DNA from: Eubacteriales bacterium
Lineage (GTDB): Bacteria; Bacillota; Clostridia; Lachnospirales; Lachnospiraceae
NCBI GenBank assembly: GCA_030536555.1
Contig: JAUNPU010000012.1
Span: 50,029 to 114,028, forward strand
Direction: 5' to 3'
Length of the DNA: 64,000 bases
The translations under genes and the position numbers were made by a program. The notes beneath the pieces were generated by a model, which saw nothing but the letters and a program-made list of their open reading frames with translations, was not told the origin of the DNA and did no database searches. Below, piece after piece: positions 58,863 to 64,000 of the stretch. Each line of letters opens with the position of its first letter. Position 1 is the stretch's first letter.

Positions 58863-58909
58863 AAAAAAAGAGTACCTCTGTTCCCCATGATGTCAAAGGT
58901 ACTCTTTTT
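58863..58909 (-). terminator. Attenuating hairpin between binding protein and permeases
   Basis: AAAAAGAGTACCT (58865-58877) / AGGTACTCTTTTT (58897-58909), 13 perfect pairs, with T residues continuing on the minus strand. As in many sugar ABC operons it probably terminates most transcripts, so the binding protein is made in excess of the permeases. Confidence 0.85.
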
Positions 58910-58959
58910 CTGTCAAGACAGTGCTGTCAACTCATTCCAGCTCTGTCAAATTTACCTGA

Positions 58960-60297
58960 TTACCAGCCTTTAATCTCTGCAACACGCTTGTTCAGCTCCT
59001 CGATACCCTGATCGATGGTGTACTCGCCGATTGCGATCATCTCGTGAACCTCGTTCAGAGGAGTGCGGATTGCCTCGATCTGCGGATCCAGCGGACGGTC
59101 AAAGGAATAGTGGGTGTATTTCAGTGCCTCGATATTGCTGTCGCCCTCCGGGAAGAACTCTGCGGATGCGATGGTATTTAAGGATGCCTCAGTCTGGATA
59201 CCGGTGAATACGCCCTGCTCTGCCAGAATCTCTGCTGCTTCCTCAGATGCTGCGAACTTCACGAACTCCCATGCAGCATCCGGCTGATCGGTGTAAGCGC
59301 TGATTGCTACCGGAGTCAGAGCACCAACGGTGTAGCCGGCCTCGGTGTTCTCCGGATGCGGAATGGTTGCAACGCCCCAGTTAAAGTCGGTCTCGCCGTC
59401 TGCCTGAGCCTGCATCATGGTTGCGATGAACCAGGTACCCATCGGCATCATTGCACACTGCTGATTCTTAAATACGGAAGAGTAGTGGATGTTGGCAGTC
59501 TTTAAGGTTGCATAGTCCTGAATGATGCCCTTGTCCTGTAATGCAACGAAGTCCTCATACCACGGTTTCATGAAGGAGTAGTCCTTCTCAACTACGGTAT
59601 GCTCGCCGTCCTGTACAGCCCAGTTGGTAACCAGTGCCTGCCAGGTGTGGTTGTGGGAACCGTATACCTTTGCGCTGCCCTCGCCGGAAGTCATCTTCTC
59701 AGCCAGTGCGTAGTACTCCTGCCAGGTCATGTCGTTGCTCGGATACTCAACGCCTGCTGCGTCGAACAGATCCTTGTTGTAGTACAGTACATACCAGTCG
59801 TTACGATACGGAAGTGCGTAGGACACGCCGTTGTACTGTAACTGCTCTGCTGCTCCGTTGTATACGGACAAGTCAAAGCTGTCTTTCTTAATGAAGTCGT
59901 CAATCGGAAGCAGCTGCTTCTTGTCTGCCATCTGCAGCATGGAACCCATATCCTTTACCCAGATGATATCCGGATCCGGCTGTGCTGCGGATAAGCTGAT
60001 ACCTAAGGAGTTGTTGTACTCGTCTGCTGCGGTATCGATGACCTTGATGGTTACGTTCGGATTCTTCTCCATGTAAGCATCAACGATCGCCTGGAACTGC
60101 GGTGAAGTATCGTTATCCCAGGTGGATACGGATAACTCTACCTTCTCGCCCTCTGCTGCCGGAGCCTTCTCCTCTGCTTTGCTCTCTCCTGCTGCCGGAG
60201 CTGCGGTGGTCTCTGCCGGTTTGCTTCCGCCGCATGCGGTCATGGAAGCTACCATTACAGATGCTGTAGACAATGCTACAAACTGTTTCAGTTTCAT
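58960..60297 (-). CDS. Extracellular sugar-binding lipoprotein
   Basis: Solute-binding lipoprotein of 445 aa for the CUT1 importer. Signal peptide with lipobox MTACGG (Cys near residue 22), an Ala/Glu/Thr-rich linker, then a family 1 fold beginning VELSVSTWDNDTSPQFQAIV. GGGAGG precedes the ATG. The substrate is inferred from the GH88 and sulfatase genes as a glycosaminoglycan-type oligosaccharide. Divergent from the two-component system. Confidence 0.95.
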   Translation of the reverse strand: MKLKQFVALSTASVMVASMTACGGSKPAETTAAPAAGESKAEEKAPAAEGEKVELSVSTWDNDTSPQFQAIVDAYMEKNPNVTIKVIDTAADEYNNSLGISLSAAQPDPDIIWVKDMGSMLQMADKKQLLPIDDFIKKDSFDLSVYNGAAEQLQYNGVSYALPYRNDWYVLYYNKDLFDAAGVEYPSNDMTWQEYYALAEKMTSGEGSAKVYGSHNHTWQALVTNWAVQDGEHTVVEKDYSFMKPWYEDFVALQDKGIIQDYATLKTANIHYSSVFKNQQCAMMPMGTWFIATMMQAQADGETDFNWGVATIPHPENTEAGYTVGALTPVAISAYTDQPDAAWEFVKFAASEEAAEILAEQGVFTGIQTEASLNTIASAEFFPEGDSNIEALKYTHYSFDRPLDPQIEAIRTPLNEVHEMIAIGEYTIDQGIEELNKRVAEIKGW

Positions 60298-60392
60298 GTT
60301 TATTACCTCCCTGTTTTTGATAAATCAAGGATACCACGTTTTTTTCTTGTATGAAATCAACAATTTTTAGAATTATATTACTTTTTCCATCT

Positions 60393-60486
60393 GTTATTTT
60401 GTCATAACATTAGAAAAATATATTATTTTCATGTAAATGCAATTTTCACATATTATGCTTACAATTTTGCTGTTTTCTGATATGAT
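60393..60486. promoter_or_regulatory. Divergent control region of transporter operon and two-component system
   Basis: Plus strand: -35 TTACAA (60459-60464), 16-bp spacer, -10 TATGAT (60481-60486) faces the kinase gene. A GTTAT...ATAAC dyad (60393-60408) lies on the transporter side. A convincing minus-strand promoter was not found; the region 60298-60524 is very AT-rich, as expected for an activator-dependent promoter bound by the AraC-type response regulator. Confidence 0.5.
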
Positions 60487-60524
60487 AGTAACAGTTATAC
60501 TCAATCATTACGGAGGTATCACCT

Positions 60525-62315
60525 ATGAATGACACGAAGCCCGAAGCTTCCACCCCGAAAACCTTCCAATACAGGCTGGTCATCTATAACCTGGCCATCG
60601 TCATCTGCATCGCCCTGGCGGTCTGTCTGTACAACTACAATTCCTATCGGATGAGCACCATCGACAGTGCAGCCGAGAACTCCGCCAACCGGATCAACAC
60701 CCTGTCGGACCGGTTCAACATTGCCTACGACGAGATGGTCAACATCCTGATCAACTGTGCGGAGCGCAACTCCACCTTTTTCTCCAGCAGCAGCATCTAC
60801 TCTCCGTCCAGGCAGGACTCCAAGTACAACCTGTTCGCTTCTGATGCCCTGCGGGATCTGTGTGCTGTCTCCGGATACAGTCGCTACATCTATAAGCTGA
60901 CCATCTACCAGAAAGATCACTTTACTTTACAGGCAGGCATTGCCTCCGGAGACCGGAATGACATCGACCAGATCATGGCTGCCCCCTGGTTCGAGGAGTA
61001 TCTGACCCAGACCACCTCCCAGTACAGCTTAAAGCTGACGGACAACCCGTTTACCTATAACAGAAGTGCTGTGCCAAAGCTGCTTCCCATGCTTCGGCCC
61101 CTGCGGCATTCCGGAACCATTCCGATGCAGGACGCCTGGGTCTTCCTGGGCATCTCCCCGAAGCTCTACGAGGACAATCTCAATGCCAGCTCCTCCAGTC
61201 ACATCTACGCGGTGACCAGAGAGGGCGAGATCATTGCCTCCAAGGACCAGGCAGAGCTTCCGGTCTCCGACCTGATCACCCAGCTTCTGGCGGACAGTCA
61301 GAGCTCCGGCTGCTTCCGGCAGGCGGTCAACGGAGAAGCCTGCATCATTTCCTACCACAAGCAGCCCTACAGCGGACTTCTGCTGTTCGAGGTCCTTCCC
61401 GTGTCGGAGCTGAACATCGACCACCATGTGATTCTGAATACCATGATGATCATCTTCCTGTTCTGCTGTCTGATCGGACTGACGTTATCTCTGCTGGTAT
61501 CCCGGCAGCTGACGGCTCCCATCAAGCGGCTGATCGACCGGCTGGAGACCATCTCCACCGGTAACTTTGACTACGATGCCAGCATCGAGACCAACGATGA
61601 GATTGGTGTGATCGGTAAGCAGATCAACTCCATGTCCGTCCGCATCGCAGGGCTTATGGAATCCCGTGTCCAGAACGAGAAGGAGAAGAAGGATCTGGAG
61701 ATCAAGATGCTGCAGGCGCAGATCAATCCCCATTTCCTGTACAACACCCTGGATTCCATCAAGTGGATTGCCACCATGCAGAAGAATTCCGGCATTGTCC
61801 AGGTGGTTACCGCCCTGTCCTCCCTGCTGAAGAACATGGCAAAGGGCTTCAATGAGAAAGTTACCCTGCGCCAGGAGTTGGAATTTCTTGACAATTATGT
61901 TACTATAGAAAAGATACGATATATTGAGCTGTTTGACGTGGAGACCGAGCTGGATGACCCTTCCCTCTACGATGCGAAGATCATCAAGCTGACCCTGCAG
62001 CCCATCGTGGAAAATGCCATCTTTTCCGGCATCGAGCCCAGCGGGCGCTTCGGTCTGATTCAGATTCGCGCCTACGCGAAGGATCAGGTGCTGTACGTCA
62101 CCGTCACAGACAACGGCATCGGCATATCACCGGAGAATATCGAAAAGCTGCTGTCCGACACCTCCCGGGTCACCAGAAGCAACATGAGCGGAATCGGTCT
62201 GCCTAATGTGGACCGCAGGTTAAAGCTGGTGTACGGCGAGGCATACGGTATTACGGTGGAAAGTGAGCTGGACAGCTACACGAAAATCACCATTGCATTA
62301 CCACTGGAATTTTAA
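60525..62315 (+). CDS. Sensor histidine kinase, YesM/LytS type
   Basis: Membrane sensor kinase of 596 aa. First membrane span near residues 18-38, extracellular sensor of about 250 residues, second span near 305-330, HAMP-like linker (LTAPIKRLIDRLETISTGNF), then a His-kinase block QAQINPHFLYNTLDSIKWIA with the phosphorylated His near residue 404, and an ATP-binding region with GIGISPENIEKLL and GIGLPNVDRRLKLVYG. GGAGG precedes the ATG. It forms a pair with the response regulator 31 bp downstream. The ligand is probably the imported sugar or the loaded binding protein. Confidence 0.95.
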   Translation: MNDTKPEASTPKTFQYRLVIYNLAIVICIALAVCLYNYNSYRMSTIDSAAENSANRINTLSDRFNIAYDEMVNILINCAERNSTFFSSSSIYSPSRQDSKYNLFASDALRDLCAVSGYSRYIYKLTIYQKDHFTLQAGIASGDRNDIDQIMAAPWFEEYLTQTTSQYSLKLTDNPFTYNRSAVPKLLPMLRPLRHSGTIPMQDAWVFLGISPKLYEDNLNASSSSHIYAVTREGEIIASKDQAELPVSDLITQLLADSQSSGCFRQAVNGEACIISYHKQPYSGLLLFEVLPVSELNIDHHVILNTMMIIFLFCCLIGLTLSLLVSRQLTAPIKRLIDRLETISTGNFDYDASIETNDEIGVIGKQINSMSVRIAGLMESRVQNEKEKKDLEIKMLQAQINPHFLYNTLDSIKWIATMQKNSGIVQVVTALSSLLKNMAKGFNEKVTLRQELEFLDNYVTIEKIRYIELFDVETELDDPSLYDAKIIKLTLQPIVENAIFSGIEPSGRFGLIQIRAYAKDQVLYVTVTDNGIGISPENIEKLLSDTSRVTRSNMSGIGLPNVDRRLKLVYGEAYGITVESELDSYTKITIALPLEF

Positions 62316-62346
62316 ACATACAATAAAGACATCTTGGGGGAATATT

Positions 62347-63960
62347 ATGTATCGAATCGTATTAGTCGATGATGAACCGCTGATTCTGGCAGGCATTGCA
62401 TCTCTGATTACCTGGGAGGATCACGACTGCACCATTGTGGGAAAAGCAACCAACGGACCGTCTGCTTATGAGATGATCATGGAACTGAAGCCGGATATTG
62501 TGATTACCGACATCCGCATGCCCATCTTAAACGGACTGGAGCTGGTGGAGAAGTGCCAGGAGGCGGGCTGCCGCTTCGCCTTTCTGGTTCTGACCAACTT
62601 AGAGGACTTCCAGCTTGCCAGACAGGCGCTGGTGCTGGGAGCTTCCGAGTATCTGGTGAAGCTGAACTTAAAGCCGGAGGAGTTAATCCGTGCCTTAGAC
62701 CGTGCCAAGAGTACCTGCAGACATCTGGCAGCGGTCGCCGGAAGTCAGGATGCAGACAGCCAGCCTGCAGTGCCGGACGCTGCCGCCTGCGCCCAGAAGT
62801 ATTTTCAGGAGGTGCTGATTGCGGGACATCCGGACGCCGATCTGCCGGACTGCGTGCGCGATACCTGGCATCACCCCTTTATCATCCTGTTTTCCATCCG
62901 TCAGGACAGCATCCAGTTTCAGCCGGAGGAGGAGATCTCTCTCTTAAAGCAGAATGCCGGACATATTCTGGATATTTTAAAGGGCATTGCATCCCGGTTT
63001 TTCCAGAAAAATGCCTTTCTCTCCCAGAATACCACCACCTTTTTCCTGATTGGCTCTCTGGATGACCCGCAGGTCTTCGAGAAGACCGCCACCTCCTTCT
63101 GTACCAAGGCAAACTCTGCTCTCAAGACCTACTTTGAGCTGACGGCGGTGTTCGGCTTAAGCCACATTGCCGACGATCTGACCGGGCTTTCGGATCTGTT
63201 CTCCCAGGCGCAGACAGCGCTGGAATACTACTACTACCACTCCGACTCTCCGGTAGTCTTCTACCAGGGTCAGCAGTTCCACAAAAGCAGCGCCCAGAAC
63301 TTCAACATCAACTTCCTGAAGAAGGATCTGTCCGCTTCCATCCAGCAGAACGACAGCGAGAAGCTGTCCTCGATCTTCAACCAGATCATCGAGCTGTTCA
63401 CCCAGTGTACGCCGGGCAAGCGGCATGCCGCCAGCGCCTGCATCAACATTTACACCTACCTGTATTCCTTCTTCGAAAATGAGGGAAGCAGCTACCGGGA
63501 TATTTTCCCCTACACCATCAATGTGGCAGAGTATCTGAATCACTTTACATCTCTGGCGGACATTCTGGAGTGGCTGGAAAGCTTCCGGGACAAGCTCTGC
63601 AAGCTTTTGGACGACCGGAAGGAGAACCGGTCCGACAAGCTGGTGGAACAGGCCACCCGGTATATTGCCGAGCACTACATGGAGAAGATCTCCGTCACCG
63701 AGATTGCGGATGTGCTGAACATCAGCGCCGGACACTTGAGCATCACCTTCAAGAAGTTCACCGGCACCAACCTGTCCGACTATATTGCAGATGTGAAGAT
63801 CGAGCACGCCAAGGCACTGATCGACACCCACAAGTACCTGATGTACGAGATTTCCGACAAGCTGGGCTTCGATAACCCCTACTACTTCAGCAAGGTATTT
63901 AAAAAAGTCACAGGGATTTCTCCCCGTGACTATGAAAAACAAAAGGGGGCTGTCGGTTAA
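62347..63960 (+). CDS. AraC-type response regulator, YesN family
   Basis: Protein of 537 aa. The receiver domain has DDEP at residues 8-11, the phospho-acceptor Asp at about 55 (IVITDIRMP), and LVKLNLKPEELI near the end. A long middle region follows. The C-terminal about 100 residues form an AraC helix-turn-helix pair: VTEIADVLNISAGHLSITFK and DKLGFDNPYYFSKVFKKVTG. A GGGGGAA site precedes the ATG at 62347; the open frame from 62263 overlaps the kinase end. It likely activates the divergent transporter operon. Confidence 0.95.
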   Translation: MYRIVLVDDEPLILAGIASLITWEDHDCTIVGKATNGPSAYEMIMELKPDIVITDIRMPILNGLELVEKCQEAGCRFAFLVLTNLEDFQLARQALVLGASEYLVKLNLKPEELIRALDRAKSTCRHLAAVAGSQDADSQPAVPDAAACAQKYFQEVLIAGHPDADLPDCVRDTWHHPFIILFSIRQDSIQFQPEEEISLLKQNAGHILDILKGIASRFFQKNAFLSQNTTTFFLIGSLDDPQVFEKTATSFCTKANSALKTYFELTAVFGLSHIADDLTGLSDLFSQAQTALEYYYYHSDSPVVFYQGQQFHKSSAQNFNINFLKKDLSASIQQNDSEKLSSIFNQIIELFTQCTPGKRHAASACINIYTYLYSFFENEGSSYRDIFPYTINVAEYLNHFTSLADILEWLESFRDKLCKLLDDRKENRSDKLVEQATRYIAEHYMEKISVTEIADVLNISAGHLSITFKKFTGTNLSDYIADVKIEHAKALIDTHKYLMYEISDKLGFDNPYYFSKVFKKVTGISPRDYEKQKGAVG

Positions 63961-64000
63961 TGCCGATTTTTAAAGCTCCTACACCAAAACAAGCATATCT
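63960..64000 (+). CDS. Possible next gene, 5' end only
   Basis: An ATG overlaps the response-regulator stop (TAATG) and reads MPIFKAPTPKQAY to the window edge. GGGGG lies about ten bases upstream. Thirteen codons are too few for identification; the overlap suggests translational coupling with the regulator. Confidence 0.35.
   Translation, partial: MPIFKAPTPKQAY

Noticed and set aside
58863..58909. Riboswitch upstream of the permease genes
   Set aside because: It is a simple hairpin with T run in mid-operon and no aptamer-like sequence; attenuation of the transcript is enough to explain it.

Overview
The window reads as a chromosomal segment of a gut-type Clostridia species, most likely Lachnospiraceae. 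The clues are strong AGGAGG ribosome binding sites, consensus TTGACA/TATAAT promoters, the Firmicutes order tmcAL / ackA-yceD-rpmF / plsX-acpP-rnc-smc-ftsY, PduL in place of Pta, YesM/YesN-type regulation of a sugar ABC transporter, and DUF3990, CD3324 and DUF711/ACT families typical of this group. Genus and species cannot be fixed from the sequence alone.

Layout. (1) 1-5.6 kb: the end of a PotA/PotB-like ABC importer operon with its own promoter and a terminator-like leader hairpin, then an amidohydrolase, a CLC-type channel and threonine ammonia-lyase, all on the minus strand. (2) 5.6-12.4 kb: a 47-bp minisatellite, then ftsY, smc, rnc, acpP and plsX. (3) 12.4-24.4 kb: an accessory block that splits plsX from rpmF. 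It holds an array of five helically phased dyads, a small plus-strand Xre/membrane-protein cassette, and a ten-gene Mrp/Mbh-type cation antiporter operon with four NuoL/M/N-like subunits and no redox module. (4) 24.4-27.2 kb: rpmF, yceD, ackA and pduL, with a phosphotransacetylase/acetate kinase pair built from PduL and AckA. (5) 27.3-36.8 kb: a DUF3990 + HTH two-gene module, tmcAL, HxlR regulator/nitroreductase, MATE exporter + SGNH esterase, a CD3324 regulator with a long leader, a Uma2 nuclease overlapping an AAA ATPase, and a frameshifted Abi_2 gene. This looks like a defence or mobile-gene neighbourhood. (6) 36.8-48.0 kb: housekeeping genes (methyltransferase, DUF711/ACT, YycJ, CoaE, SseB-like, GNAT-DUF523 fusion, SfsA, D-amino acid aminotransferase, PolA, zinc-finger membrane protein, tRNA-Leu). 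(7) 48.1-49.1 kb: a second DUF3990 module, this time with a DUF3791-like partner. (8) 49.2-64 kb: a glycosaminoglycan-oligosaccharide locus with a discoidin-like protein, DUF2264 enzyme, NahK-like kinase, nucleotidyltransferase, sulfatase, GH88 unsaturated glucuronyl hydrolase, two permeases and a binding protein, with a divergent histidine kinase and AraC-type response regulator.

How it works together. In region 8 a lipoprotein and two permeases would import sulfated unsaturated oligosaccharides. Enzymes without visible signal peptides would desulfate and cleave them inside the cell, and the kinase/nucleotidyltransferase pair would recycle amino sugars to UDP-sugars, under control of the divergent two-component system. 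AckA/PduL supply acetate and ATP from fermentation, and neighbouring TmcAL uses acetate to modify tRNA. The Mrp-like complex would exchange Na+ and H+ across the membrane.

The least explained items are the dyad array (12520-12857), the two DUF3990 modules, the redox-free Mrp/Mbh-like operon, and a set of in-frame minisatellites in otherwise conserved proteins. All calls come from reading the sequence; no database search was run.
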